A stretch of 64,000 nucleotides of DNA from Marchantia polymorpha subsp. ruderalis (taxonomy: Eukaryota; Streptophyta; Marchantiopsida; Marchantiales; Marchantiaceae): positions 11,658,501-11,722,500 of the forward strand of contig AP031353.1 of the NCBI GenBank assembly GCA_037833965.1, in the 5' to 3' direction. The stretch's first letter is position 1. The number at the start of each line of letters is the position of its first letter. This document shows, piece by piece, positions 1 to 13,505 of this stretch. The notes beneath the pieces are model-generated. The model was not told the DNA's origin, made no database searches, and saw only the letters and a program-made list of their open reading frames with translations. The position numbers and the translations under genes are program-made.

Positions 1-77
1 GATAATTAGAGTTGAAGATCCAGCTTGTTGTACATTTCTCTGATTCAACTCTTGATCATGGACCTGCTTTGTTTCAG

Positions 78-481
78 TCTTCGTGTACGCACAGGGTACA
101 CACAATGTTTGGGTGGTGACGGTGGAAGAGGCGGCTTCTTGTCAGATGGCGAATTCCCTAGAGCACTACGAAGACGCCAATGCAACCATCGATCTGTACA
201 GAGCTGGTGAGTATGGCTTCGTGTGCCAGTACACGGGGCATTGCACTGGTGGCATGAAAATGAGCTTGACCGTCGCAGCCCCTGCGCCAGTGCCAGGACC
301 TGCTCTCGCACCTTCCGACGAGAGCCCTGCTGAGGTTCCACCTCCGGACGAGGTGATTCCGGAAGAACCGCCTGCTGATACCACACCACCAGCACCACCC
401 TCGGCCGCCTCGTTTCTTCGACCATTGCCTGCTCTTGTCTCTGGAGGTCTGTTCGCGTGTGTAGTTCATTTGTTAGCGTAG
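78..481 (+). CDS. Phytocyanin (uclacyanin-like), exon 2 only; exon 1 lies left of the window
   Basis: A small secreted blue-copper protein, presumably at the plasma membrane or cell wall. The exon follows a splice acceptor (tttcag, ending at 77) and begins in phase 1, like exon 2 of the three complete paralogues here. Visible type-I copper ligands are His of THNV, Cys of FVCQ, His of GHC and Met of GGMKM; the disulfide cysteines are in AASC and GHC. After the cupredoxin domain comes a Pro/Ala/Glu-rich stretch with more acidic residues than its paralogues, then a hydrophobic C-terminus that looks like a GPI-anchor signal. Exon 1, with the signal peptide, is missing because the window starts inside intron 1. 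The family is certain; the substrate or electron partner is unknown. Confidence 0.88.
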
Positions 482-3400
482 ATGCAGTAGAATACATTTG
501 AAAGATATTTCGCCCTTTTTGGGCGCCATGCATCTCTTCTGTCCAGCCTGGAAGTGTTTTGACTTCCAGTGAGCATCAAGAGGTCCTGTGTGGGAAACAT
601 GGGCTGCAGTGGAGACGGGATGACAAGCAGTGAGTTAGTTCTATTTTTTCTTTGTCCTTATGTTTTAGCTTCACCATCACTTAGGACTGTGTATCATTCA
701 TGTCAATCGACCTTGTACTGATATATTTTCACTCAGGGCTTAGACATTGACAAAGATCAAGAGTTTGGAGCAAAGGGAATCCAAAAGTTAGCGAGCATGT
801 TTTGTTATTACAGCCAACACCTAGCTCTAGATCAGGATAGTTACATCATCATTATGCCTTCACGATTGGCAACTCATCATTAGCATGGGTTCAGTGCCCC
901 ATTGCCTACTGAATTTAAATGAAATGTCGACACAAAATTTGCAGTTGATCTTATGTGAATGTTCCACTGAGAATCTGTGAGTAGTATTTTAAAGGGTTGC
1001 AGTGCATTGTTATGAGAATGATGATCTATCTGATTTCCGTTCAGTTCTAGTCAGGTACATACAGGACGACAAGACTCACAAGAACATTGAACCAAACGTT
1101 GGCAGAATGCTTGCCAGAAGTTTATGGATTCGCGTATGAATTTTACTGTTGCTCCTACAGGTAAGACAGGATAGTGTATTGTCGGCTGCCTTGGCACTCC
1201 GAACTGTACTATTCTGAAGTCAAATTCTAGAATTCAGTAACCCTCTGAATAAGTACACTTTCTCTGTGTTGTCCTGTAATCTTTACTGTGAGGAAGCTCT
1301 GTAATCTGCCACGGACTCTGGTCAATTCGTTCCACAGAGTAGCATGGCCTCAAGAAGGAAAGGCAACTGTTCCTTTTGTAGATTCATCGTTTTTTCAAGG
1401 ATAGAAGATTGTCCAGGTCTTGAACACTGTTTAGTGCAGTGCAGTGTGGTATACGTGGTATATGTGTTAAGATTCCTGTGCTGCCTCCTGTATTGATGTC
1501 CCTAATCTGGAAGAAATTATTCATGAGGTTTTGGAATTTGAATGCGCATCCTAGATCATGAGATCCGATCTCATGATCTCATGGTCATGAAGATCATGAG
1601 AAACCCGTGACCCTTCTGGTCTCTGAACGAGTCTCCGTCATCCTCTCTTGATAGTGTTTAGATAGACTAGGAGATGTGAGGCCATCTATCCCACAAAAGT
1701 CCTCTGCAAGCTTCTCAAAAATCCCAAGGACAGCATTGGAATGAGTACTGTATGCAAGTGTAAACTAACGAACGGAATAAAACACAAATATTCAATCATA
1801 ATAGAACTTTATGCATGTTGTGTCGCTCTGTAGCTACGATCAGTCCGGATCAAGAGGTATGCCTGACACAAATGCCCAGGATATTCATCTCCACTTCCAG
1901 ATCACAATTGAGAAATCATCCAAAATCTTTCGAACTCTGTTGTGTCTACGCGAACATAACACCCCAACTGCGTCAGACAGTATAGGGTTTAAGAGCAATG
2001 TGCATCGTATTTCAGGCGAAGCTCAAGGGAGAAGTTGTCCTCAATTGTCGGTGTAAAGCAAAATTCCTCAGTATTGCCACCTATGTGAACAATGGCCTTT
2101 TAACAGATTCTGTCAAATGTCTGAGCGTATTTTACACTTACAGCAATTCCATCCAGATTCTTTCCCGTGCCGCTGACCGCATCTCCTGACAAGCGAATGT
2201 TGCTGACCTAGATCCACAAGGTAAGCATGTTCATCTTGTACCTGGGCCTACACAACTTGCCCTCACAATCCTGCACTCATGAGCATACACCCAAGCAAGA
2301 TTAAAAGACACATAAAGTTGAAAGCGATCTGGATGGCAGATAACCTTGCAGAATTTGTCAACACCCTCGACTCATACAGCATGATTGTCCCCACAAGCAT
2401 GCGAAACAGTCTAATCATGTCCCCAAAGGACCACTGCCACAACTTTCTAAAACATGAGAAGCTTTAGGAAAACTTTAGGAGTTTGCATCGTAAAAGCCCA
2501 TCCGCCTGACCCACTATAAATATCAAATGCATGTGCTAGTCACCATTTCATTCATCTTTTTCTTCACAACGAGTTCAGGGGTAATTCAGAAAGACAACCT
2601 TTCCCTCTACACATACTCGGTCTCCTAAAGGTAATGATTTTTCATTATCACACCAAACCTTATTACATGTAATTTTTCCTACTCAATTTTCAATCCATCA
2701 AAGTATTAACAATAGCATGCAAAACCAAAGCACCGCAGATTCCGCCTAACGTCTTGAGCAATTGCTTAATATCCAACAGTTCCGTTATTTCTGAATTTTG
2801 AGAAAGTTTTCATGTCAAATCGATTTTTCAAAAATTGCCATTCTCATTTTTGCATGGGTTTCAGAATGTTGTTTGTTTTACATGTGCTTTGAAGAAAGTA
2901 AGTACACGTAAGTATACCATAATTGTGTTAGGCAAACAAATGGGGTTGAAGAGCCTCATTGCGGAACCTTGAGTCAAGTTACCAGTATTCTTATTTTTCT
3001 TCTCTCTTTCTTTCAAGGTTTATCTGGCTTCTGTCAAAGCTAGCACTTATACTGTAGTATATTTAAAGGAATCTACAAATTTCTTATCTCAACAGTTTTT
3101 TTATCATAAATAGGACTTAATTTATATGCCTTTTTCCTAACAAGCTTCCAGCCTACATTTACGAAGTGAAACATCTCACGTCTACTCATATTGTAGCTGG
3201 TAGTTCAGTGTTATGACATGTAAAATGCGAAAATTATCTAAGAAGTAATGAAGTCACAATGAAACCTCAGCCGTGTAATGACATATACTTTAATATCCAA
3301 TCATACATTTTGCCCCTCGGAATATATATATGCTCCGTGAAGTAGAGAAAAGAGGAAGCACACGACTTCGATGCTCTTCTGACGCTGCGAAGTATTATGT

Positions 3401-4163
3401 TATCAGATCAGCCGCTACGCCTATTGATCCTCTTACGAGAAGTGAGTAGGATGATGCTCGGGAAACTTAGAATACCTAGTCAGATGTAAAAGAATGGCCT
3501 ATATGTAAAAATGTCTCCATCTCCAATATGACCAAGTCTGCTTGTGAGTTATATGAACATGGTAGTGCCTCCCGAGGATTCAGCAAGATAATAGCTGTTC
3601 ACACGTTTCACGCTGAAGCAACAATATTGAAAGCCCACTGTAACTCTGGCCTGACTGGTATATATGGGGAGCATTCCAGACCTGAGAACATCATTAGGTC
3701 CTGCTCCATCTTCTTCCCAACCTTCTCCTTTCAACAAAGGCAGATTTCTCTATCTCAACTGTCTTACTCAGGACTTGGTTCTTACACCAGTCTGAAGAAA
3801 AAATACAAAAATTTGATCTGCCTTTCGTAGTCTAGTGACGTTCTTTCATATTCTTATCTGCACACAACATTTGTGGCAGGAGAAAACTCCAGAAAAAGAG
3901 TTGTGGTGAGGCTTTCGAAGCTTGTTTACAGTTCAGACGATTTGCTAGTCATCGACAGGTTGGATTTGTCAGCTGTTTAGACTCTTGGTCCTCCGAGTTA
4001 TATCCAGTACCGAGTTTGTTTTCATAACTAGGACATCGATTCGAGTGCTCGTGCGGGAAGTAGCCCGAATTAACAGAAGAGAAATAGAGACCAAAGTGAT
4101 AATACTTTCAACGACTTATAGCTGAGACTGCAGACAAAATCGAGAACCACTCCGAGATCTGAA
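482..4163. other. Spacer between phytocyanin 1 and 2, no gene recognised
   Basis: No open frame here has family resemblance or good splice signals. A strong TATA-like run (atatatatatgc) lies near 3322-3333, followed by a possible donor (gtgagt) near 3440; these could belong to a long 5' leader with an intron for the gene at 4164, but this is only a guess. The spacer also holds a perfect 12-bp inverted repeat, listed separately. Confidence 0.5.
1553..1579. repeat. Perfect inverted repeat, 12-bp arms, 3-nt loop
   Basis: The arm agatcatgagat at 1553-1564 is the exact reverse complement of 1568-1579, separated by ccg. Further partial repeats of the catgag/ctcatg words follow to about 1601. No gene or terminator context explains it. 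Confidence 0.85.
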
Positions 4164-5232
4164 ATGACGACTTCAAAGAGCTCCAGCATGGTGATGGCTG
4201 TGATGATGATTGCTGGACTTCTCCAGAGCGTTTCAGCTGTGACGCACACGGTGACTTGGACCTTCGGATCAAATGCCACAGAGTACGATGAGTGGGCCAA
4301 CCAACAGAACTTCCAAGTCAATGATGTCATTCGTAAGTTTCATGTCCTCTGCCTCTTCATCTCTTGCAAATCTGAATTCTCTCCAAACTAGAGCTTGGCG
4401 GGCTTGATTGCGATTAGGGTCTTGATAGACACAAACGGGTTAGACACAGGATTCACAGTTCAAGAACAAAGATGACAGTGGACCTCAGACTGATTGCATT
4501 GTCCACATGAAACAACTCTCTTTGTGTCCCGAAAACAAACAGATCACTCACACTCGGAAGAAATGAATTGAAGCCTTGAATGCCCTTTAGGCTCTGAAAC
4601 TCCAAAGTCTTCAGAGATTTGCAGACTTGATCTTCCTATAACACTTACGCGAGGACGTTTATGATCAACTGTGTTCATTTTGTCAATCTGACCATGAGTA
4701 TGAACATTCTGCAGAATTCCTTTACGATTCCAGCCACGACGTTCTCGAAGTGAGTCAAGCGGATTTGGACGCCTGTAACTCGAACAACCCAATTGCAAGT
4801 TACAAGACGGTGAATGCAAATGTGACTTTGAACAGATCCGGATACTTCGGCTTCATTTGTGGAATTGCTGGCCACTGCAGCAGTGGAAACATGCATATGA
4901 ATGTGCAAGTTTCGGCAGCCACCACTCCTTCCACTCCTCCAACTTCCTCTCCTCCTCCATCTCCTTCAACTTCTGCTCCTCCTCCAGCTTCTTCTCCTCC
5001 TTCATCTCCTCCAGCTTCTTCTCCTCCTACATCTCCTTCAACTTCTTCTCCTCCTCCAGCTTCTTCTCCTCCTTCATCTCCTCCAGCTTCTTCTCCTCCT
5101 CCAACTCCTTCTCTTCCAACTCCTCCTGCTCCAGCTCCAGCTCCTGGCAGTTCCGATGCTTCAAGCCTTCAATCCCGATCAGCGATGGTTGTTGGAACTT
5201 TGGTTGCTGCTTGTGCTGCAGTTTTGTTGTAA
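4164..5232 (+). CDS. Phytocyanin 2, with proline-rich (AGP-like) tail and GPI signal
   Basis: Exons are 4164-4332 and 4715-5232 (687 nt, 228 aa); the phase-1 intron has gtaagt and gcag borders. The ATG at 4164 gives a signal peptide ending near VSA. The cupredoxin domain follows, with ligands His in SSHDV, Cys in FICG, His in AGHC and Met in NMHM. One residue (N) is inserted between the usual Gly and the axial Met. From about residue 120 there is a Ser/Pro-rich arabinogalactan-type region containing a 24-residue repeat (72 bp), then SSLQSR and a hydrophobic end typical of GPI-anchored phytocyanins. It most likely acts at the outer plasma-membrane face. The acceptor and frame were chosen because they join to VIQFLYDSSHD, matching the paralogues. 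Confidence 0.92.
4987..5130 (+). repeat. In-frame 72-bp tandem repeat in the proline-rich tail of phytocyanin 2
   Basis: The stretch starting at 4987 recurs at 5059, a 72-bp period that encodes 24 residues of the ASSPP/SSPP type. The TCC/TCT-rich DNA leaves all three plus frames open, so the Leu- and Phe-rich readings in other frames are shadows. Length variation between alleles would change only the length of the glycosylated spacer. Confidence 0.8.
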
Positions 5233-8200
5233 CCGCACAAAACTCTTCAAGCGTTACTGTCATCAGTTTGTGACCGAACCAGGTGGTAAGGAAACCAAAA
5301 GAAAATGCTGAAAGATATCTCGATGCAAGTTATATATCTGAATGCAAACACGAGGCGTTGGCAACTTCGCCACGTTAGATTGGTGTTGAGTTTGTTCTTG
5401 CAACGACGAGTTCAGGATTGATTCATTATCCCTCTTGGAGACTTCGCTGCTGACGGAAAGGCATTCATGGGGTTGGGTGCGAGTAGAAACTGTTTTGTGA
5501 GCGAACAGAGTCCGAGCATTAAGGAAGGAATAGTGGGTTCAATCTCTTACATATAGATCTCTTTTCTGAAGCCATTCATTTGCGATCAGTTTCCTCATTG
5601 TATCGTTCTTAGATACATCGAAAATTTTGTGAGGGTGAGCGCACACAAATTTCATTTATTATTTACATGTAGCAGCCAATGATTTAGTCAGGTTGCTCAA
5701 TACACGGTCTCAGCGATTTCACCCTTCTTTCACCCGCTATGTTGATATGAATGTAGATGCAGAATAGGTCCTTTCGTAAGTGACCACAATTCAAAGTCAC
5801 ATATATTTAGAAATATAACACTTTTGTCACAGAGTGGCACACTTGTAAAATTATCATCTTCTGATAAAACGAAAAAAATGGAGGAAACTCCAGAAAAGAT
5901 CCATTGATCTTTTGCACTAAAAGAGGGTCATTGTTCAGATTGAGTTGTGATTTGGAAAATTAGCTTGACACTTTTATGAGGCCTCTGTATCATTTCAGGT
6001 GCTTAAACTCGGTCGTGTTTTTCCTTTGCACTGGCTTACCTCGCAAATATTGAGTGGTTTGTTTTGATCAATGACATTCGTGATGATGTGCTGGTAATCG
6101 TTATCGATGTGCCATCCAGTGAAATAATTGCCATCTGTAAAAGCATGAGAGAGGAGAAACGAAGGATTAAGTTGTGCAGGAATGCAAATGAAGTGACCTA
6201 GATGCCAAGCTGGGAATTTCTCCGTCTAAAAGTCTCATTTTCGATCAGCCAAGTTGTTGCAGAGTGTCCACCTTTCATTCGAAAGATCTAGCCCGACCTT
6301 GCTTGACCCTGCTCGCCGAGGACCGATATAGGACAAGGTATCGATGCAGCGTTTAGTTCTTTGAAAAATCTTCTTTGGAAAATTCAAGCAATTGGTGGAT
6401 GGACCTGAAACTCAGGATTAATTCTTTTCCTATGGTGAGAATCATGATCAACTGAGCTAAGTGAATCTAATAACATGGAGTATAACCTGAATCAAACAGA
6501 TTATGTTGAATCAGTTCAGCATATACTAGGTTCAATCGTTGGTCATGTGAGAATGTTCTCCCAACTTTTCTCTCAGATTTCATCATTTAGCAGGAAGCAA
6601 GGTATCAAGACAATACCAGTTCAATAACAGGGCATTCACCTGTCGGATCGTGCATGTTTAGCATGCCTTCTCTTTGCTTGGACCTGGGCTGCCTCTTAGT
6701 CAAAATGAGACGTGTCACGCATCTGCACATCAAGGCACAAATTTTATTGATCAGAAGGTGCCAAAAGGTCCACAGGATTCGGGTCCGTGCAAGTTGCTAA
6801 TACTGTTCACGATGTGAAAGATGCAGACGAGGACGATGTGAAAAGGAGTGAGCTTCATGGTATGATGTGACTATGTTTTTGGTGATCCATTTGGGAATAT
6901 CACACAATGAACATTTGTGAAATGCCCTCGAGAATGAATTTTTACACAGTTTCCGCCCAGCTGGAACGTGAGTATCAGATACAAAGTGATTGAGAAAGGA
7001 ATGTAGGGCTTTTTGAGATTGTAAATCCACAGGGATCCGAAAAGCATCATGGGAGCCTCATCAAGTGATTGATTCTCCTGGTCTTGTGATGTGAAGTGCT
7101 GTTCTGATGATGTGACTAGAGTAGTCAGCGACAAGATCAGGTCCGACACCTCATCTCCAGCAACATGGTGTAGTCCTGGAATCCACTATGGTATGGTGGG
7201 GATGCTTCCAAACTATCTCTGAAAGCTATGGTGAACTTTACTTAGCTTCGGAACTTCAGCTAAAGCCATGCTGTGTTTGCAATAGTTATGGGCAAAGCAT
7301 TGCAGGGTCAAAATCCTGTTCACAACGATGATCAAGTGCAGCGATGAATCCGCCAGCAAGTTGGCACGGTGTTGTCACGGCTCGGATTTTCGAGACTTGT
7401 TTACTTTGTCCAATCTTACAGCTGAACAACTGACAGATGTTTTGTCCATCGGCCTATACATTGGCAGGGGATTTCATGGATGAGGATGAATCTATTGTCC
7501 CATCCGTAACCGTCCGTACCATTTCCGACAAAGCCTTGGCGTCATCTTCTAGGAAGCATCCATGTCAGATTGCAAAGACTGCAGATTCAATTGCCTGCAA
7601 GCTTTTGTCTACATCAGCCACGATTTACAGCAATATGCATCGCTTTGAGGTTTCTACATCTAAGAGAGAGATGCAGATATTGAAAACCCGACGGTGCTGC
7701 TCAGTTGGACGCATCCTGCCACGACACAGCAAGCAAGTGTAGACCTTGATACGTAGTATACAGTGCTTATTAGAAAGAAGAGGGCTGCAATTAATGTGTG
7801 TAGGCTTTGAGGTCAAGCTTAGGCTGGACAACTATGCTATGAGTTCGATTCCATCTGATTTTCCTCGTATCAGGCGAGGGTAACAAGTAAAATTATCGAG
7901 TATTAACCACGGTAGAGCCAAAGAGTGGGAAGGAAGGCCACATGAGAATATGAACAACAGACAGATGAACCATGGCTAGTAATAAGAATCTCTTCAATCC
8001 ATGAATCATGTTCAGCTCTCATTTTTCTCTTCGTATCACAAACACTGACATTAATCTCGTTAAGCTTATATTACAAATCAGGAGGATCTACCCCCTAGGC
8101 AGAAGACTTGCACTGAAAGCGATTTTGTGGTAAGTGTGTGTATCTCATGACTGTTGGAATTTCTTCTGTGTGTAATAGGGTGTTTCACACAAAATAGGAA

Positions 8201-10610
8201 ATTGAGATCCACCCGCTATTTGATTTTTACACTTTATTCTTGTGCACACTAATCAGGTATCCCTTGATTGGTGTCTCACCTTTCTTACTAGTGTTGGCAA
8301 AACAGTTGAGGAACTCACTGTATTATCATGAAAGTCCAGTTGAAGGTCAGTAGAAAGCAGTTGTCGATTCTGTCCTTCCTGGTAAACCCAACGAGCTTCA
8401 CATCTACATGATCAGTCCCGTGACCTCTCGGTGTCGGTCACGGATTATTTTTTGTGTAAGAAGTACCCGGTTGTTAACTGGTATATCTATAAGCTACATT
8501 ATTGGTGAGAACTTATATATATTTTTATATTTATTATTTTTCTCACAAAACGCAATCAGAATTTACTTCATTTTTTTCAAAAAAATTTGTCTTAGATATA
8601 TCTTTTATTTTTGTTGTATATTTCATTCTTGAAAATAGTTTCGTGAATACAAAAACTTTCATCAATTTAAAATTTTTTAAGAATATAATCAAGGTTTTGT
8701 TCATTGCTAGCTAGCTTAGTCATAATTAGTAAGTGCAATTAGCCTGTTATTGTATGATCCACATACATTAGAGTTGTCAATTAGGAACAAATTTTAATGT
8801 AGTGTACCTAGATTCATTGAAAACCACTTATTCACTTCAAAACTTTGTGTTTTGCATTGAGGATGGACACTTTCCTCTGTTTGCATTGGAAATGTAATCT
8901 ACAAAAATGTGTTTGAATGTATTATAATTTTTTACTTCTAGAACACACAATTTAACTGTAAGAAATAAATAATTGGTTATTTCAAAGAAATATTTATATT
9001 TATTCTTTCATCTATTATTCGTTCAAGTTTTCTAATTCTTAAAATAACAATATATCAATTTATCAGTAGTAACAATCATAAATTTTCCAATGTTGAAATT
9101 TGGGAATCTCTTACAAAAATAAAATTTCAAATGAAAGGAAGGTTAAATTAACATGTTAAGAAAATCATGTTGATTGAAAAATGACAAAAATTTTTGATTC
9201 AAATTTTTTAATGATGTATATAGCTTTTTCATATATATTTCTACAACATTTTTCCATTTTACGTATACTAAGCTTATAAAATTAATCTTTTTAAAACATT
9301 TACAAATTCCGAAATCTTCAATAGAAGCTCTGATAACTTGTCCATTATGACATCATACATTTTTTTTTCTTAATTTCTAAATACTAGTCATTAAACTTTG
9401 ATGGATAAAATTTAAAAACCCAAGATACATGTGAACACATCGGTATGAAAAAAAATGTGCCATGTGACACAGGACTCGATGCAAAAATAAAGTTTAAGTC
9501 TTCTCTTCATATTTGAATATATTTTAGTCATAGATTGTTAATCTAATTATAATTTAATCTCAAGTTGAAGTACAATAATAAATTAGTAATGTCAATTTCA
9601 ATTTTCCTTCCTTACTTGGAAACAGTGACGAAAATTATAAAATGAAAGACTGATGAAAATCTAAGGAGTACATGTTCGAATGTTTTTTCATTTCAATTTA
9701 TTTAAGAGACAAATAAAATGTTTATGAGATTATATATCCTAATTCGATTTTGAAATAAATTATCTATTGTAATGTGTTTTGCAGCTTTGTAGAATAATGT
9801 CATTGAGCTTGATGAATTTATCAAATCTTCGCTAACCATCGGAATGTTTATCCCATCCGAAGTTAAAGGTCATGATAAGAAATTAAGAGTTCAATCAAGA
9901 AAAATGAATACCATTGACATGTGGAGAGAATATCGCATATTTTAGTTATATGACGACAAGTACAAAAATTGTTTCATGGAGGGAGTATCAGTATTCACTT
10001 ATTGTAGTTAAAACTCGTCATATGTTTCGACTCGCTTAGTTGCACAAACTTTTACAAACGGCCGTACTGCCAGGTGTCAGGGATCCCAGTTTCTTTCTCC
10101 TCTTTCTTTCTTTCTTCATCCTCCCTTCGGGCTGCCCCGGATCAGCCGGATTTTATCTCAGTTTTGGGAACGGGGAGGCGGGGCACTTTGCGGGGAGGGA
10201 ACGGGGAGGGCACTTTGCGGCAACCATGTAGAGGCCGCAACGTTGTATCTAGTGCGTTGCAATGATCTACGCCGCAACAATGATCGCAGTCGTGTCGTGG
10301 AACGTTGCGGGAAAAAGAACTAAAACTGAACTGCAAGAGGGATAGCTCAGATGGAATCCCTAATATTCAGACTGTAATATTTGTAATGAAACGGTGATAA
10401 CAAATTGAGGCGACGAAATTTTAAGCGGCAAAGATTAGGGTTTTTGAAAATAGAATCACATCAATATTCTCCAGCTCGTCGTTTTGACGTCGCTTTTGGG
10501 TGCTAGTGTCAGTGCTTTGAGGAGCTCGTGCCAGAGCTCGTGCTTGTACTTTTCTTGTCATTTCAGGTGCTTTTGTAGGTGTGGTGACAGCATGGAGGCA
10601 GGATGAATTG
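5233..10610. other. Gene-poor spacer, strongly AT-rich from about 8.5 to 10.0 kb
   Basis: No gene could be supported. The stretch from about 8490 to 9980 is very AT-rich with long A and T runs, as in old degenerated transposon or matrix-attachment-type DNA. At 10166-10220 there is a GC-rich direct repeat (gggaacggggagg... cactttgcgg, twice), just upstream of the transposase relic. It might be part of an element end, but no matching terminal inverted repeat was found. Confidence 0.5.
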
Positions 10611-12834
10611 TGCAGGACCCACCTTATGAAGGCCCTTTCAATTCGTTAATGTTGAATTGGTCAAATGGGACGGCCTACATCAAAAGCTCGAGGCTTCACG
10701 ATTTTGTTTCGGGAGAGGGATCTTGTCATAGTGATGCGAAGACAGAATTTGTGACACGTTGCTCATACAAGGGTGGAGGTACTAGGCACAATTGGGAATC
10801 GTATGCAATGTATTATTGCAAGTATGGTACTCCAGAAAGGGGCAAGAAGAGTATGCTTTCCTCGAATTTTATTCAAGATCCATCAACGAAGGCAAAATTT
10901 GGTCCTGGCAGCAGGGATAGACTAGATCATGATTCGCATCACAAGGGCTGTCAGTGCAGGTTTAGTGCCATTAAACTGTTGTCTAATGATCACATTCCAC
11001 CAGGAATCACAAAATTGATATACAAGCATAGAAGACACGTAAATGCTGCAGGTGTAGCTTGTCATGGCACAGCGTGTTCAGATAGTGTTGGCTTGCCATC
11101 TCAAATGGCGCGCAATTTATCCTCTGAATGCAGGTAACGGCATATTTGTTACATTTTCAATATATTTGTTTATCGTTCACAGTCAATCTCCCGTCATATT
11201 TGTAATATCTACAATAAGTTTGTTGTTATTACAGTTTGTAAAACTTTGACACTAAGCAAGCACGTTGTCTAATATTTTCTACGTTCTTATGCCATGGAGT
11301 GGGTTGAATGCGAGTTAAGAAGAGGTTTAACTCCTCCACAAATTCTCATGCGTGCTGCAAAAGCACTGTTTGAAAATCATCAGCGCTTAGGCTATGTGCA
11401 AGGGTCCCCTATTAGAGATCATTATATCACATCTGCCGATGTGTATAATATCAAATTGGAACTGGACAAAGAAACTTGGAGAAGGCATGCTAATGATAGA
11501 ATTAGCACAGAATTATGGATGAAAGCGAATTCATCTCAAGTTGTTTTGTATCAGGCACCAAAAAGTGATCCATTTAAACCATTGAGGCTTGCTGTTACAA
11601 GACCCTTGCTCCTAGATTGGTTGCTAAAACATGGAAATGGAGGTTGTGTTGCTATAGATGGAACGCATGGCACGCAGAAGTATAAGGTAATATTCTACTA
11701 CCACATTTTGATGTTTTTATCATCAGGCTTCCATGATTATGTATATTCTACCTTACTATTTGCAATCTCTGCATGATATTTGAAAAAATGACGGTTTGGA
11801 GCTTTAACCAATCCTGTAAGAGATTATTGAACGTCTCAATGTGTGATGTATATGTTGTTTTATATACCTTGATCACGTCTAAATTATCAAGACATAAAAA
11901 TAGCGAATCATTCATTTGTATCAGGTTTAGCTTAGTATCAATGAAGATGAATACTTTGTAGACGATTGCTAGCAGCAAACTGATACGTATATTTCATTTT
12001 TTGCAATGCAGTATCCACTGTACACCCTGATGGTGTTTGACGAATATGAACACGGACATCCTACTATTTTTGAATTCCTCGAAAAAGAAGAAACAGAAGA
12101 TCTGGTGGATTTATTATCTGCAGTGAAAAAGATGGCCCAACATTATATCCCTGGATGGATGCCCTCGTGCTTCATGACGGATTGTGCTGACAATGAGAGA
12201 CTTGCCCTAGACATTGTTTTTCCGCATATCCCTGTATTTCTTTGCATATATCATGTTCGAAAAGCATGGACAAAGAAATTGATTGAGGTTGTGAGTGGTC
12301 ATGAAAAGAGAGCTATTATGAATGCTGCTTTAGAAGACCTGTGCTTTGGAAGCACATTAATTGCTGATGGAGAAGAATTTGATGTGGAAAGATCTGCTGC
12401 GATGAAGCTTCTGTTATTTTACAAAAAATTTCAGCTCTCTGAGCCACAATTTGTGAAATACTTTCAAACAGAATGGGAACCTTGTATGGGTAAGTGTAAG
12501 TTTGTAACATGTGCATTATATTTGAAGTTATTACATTTTGGAAGTTGTTTTTTGCTTAATGAACTTCCACAAGCACATCTAACTTACTGTTTTGGAATTC
12601 AGGTCAGTGGATTCGTGATGAACGGAGGAAGACATGTCGTAACAATCAAGATACCAACAACGCTATGGAATCAATGCATGGACACATGAAGGATTTCCTT
12701 TATGGCTGGCGCAGGAATGCACATGAGCACACGTTGAACTTCGAAGTTTTTCTTTTGTAATTGTTGTTTCGCACTATTGCTGGAGAGCCGAAACTGATTG
12801 TTTACTCACTCACCTCAGCCACACATGAGACTGG
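10611..12834 (+). mobile_element. Decayed MULE-type DDE transposase gene
   Basis: Pieces in order are: 10611-11133, a Cys/His-rich zinc-finger-like N-terminus (RCSYKGGG...YCKYGTPERG, then HKGCQCRF); about 11294-11686, ending VAIDGTHGTQKYK; 12012-12489, with FMTDCADNE and FLCIYHVRKAW; and 12603-12760, with TNNAMESMHGHMK. The catalytic triad would be Asp of AIDG, Asp of TDCAD and Glu of AMES, in the order and spacing of Mutator-like transposases. Splice borders at 11687, 12490 and 12602 are good. It looks broken: the join between the first two pieces has no in-frame acceptor, and a TAA at 12758 interrupts a reading that continues (LLFRTIAGEPK) to about 12834. No terminal inverted repeats were found, so the ends of the element are unknown. 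Alternatively it is a domesticated MULE-derived gene with a misread exon, which is less likely. Confidence 0.75.
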
Positions 12835-13505
12835 GTAAAACCAGGTATCTACCAAGGTCTTAATGCATTTTGTGACTGAAACTATGAAGGTGTTGTTGGC
12901 TGCAACCAAATCTCAGTTGACTGAAGAATGTCTACATGCAAGAGAGCTGCAGGTTGGCCGCTCAAACCAAAATCAGTGTCTTATTTCCAGGATAGAATTA
13001 AACTTGTGGGTTTTGAAACTTTGATCAAAGATCCTAGCCTTCCTTGTGGTAGATATGAGAAGAATGTAATTGCAGGTCCTTGATAGGCCCTTCTTGAAAC
13101 GATGGGGTAATGCCCGTACAATCTACAAGGTGTCTAGAGACAAATTTGAAAGAGAAATAAGAAGCTTTTCAGGGACGACGACTACATAAACTGGAATAAA
13201 CCGAAAATGACCACTGGCAGGAAAGGATAGGAAAAGCAGAATTAGAAGGGAGAGAAGCAGTGAAGAAAGCAACCAGAAAGGCACAGGAGCAAGCTGAACG
13301 TGACCTTGTGGCAATAAAACGCCAACATTCTCAGGTACTGACAGTACTTTTTTCAGGCATTTATAATAGTAAATGTAGGCACACATCGGAGTGAGGTAAT
13401 CACATATGTTGTTAGCGCACAATCTTTATCATGAGCTACCTATACTAGTGACGAATTGAAGCTAGTGGTTACTATTTTTCTCACAATATTTTGCCCCAAT
13501 TGCAG
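12835..13505. other. Decayed coding-like sequence after the transposase
   Basis: A charged helix-like open stretch (ERIGKAELEGREAVKK...AERDLVAIKR) runs at about 13221-13332 and ends at a gt donor. It may be an exon relic of a longer transposon-encoded protein, but it cannot be joined to anything with confidence. Confidence 0.3.

Noticed and set aside
4901..5311. Leu- and Phe-rich frames in the phytocyanin 2 tail region
   Set aside because: Other-frame readings of a TCC/TCT-rich repeat.
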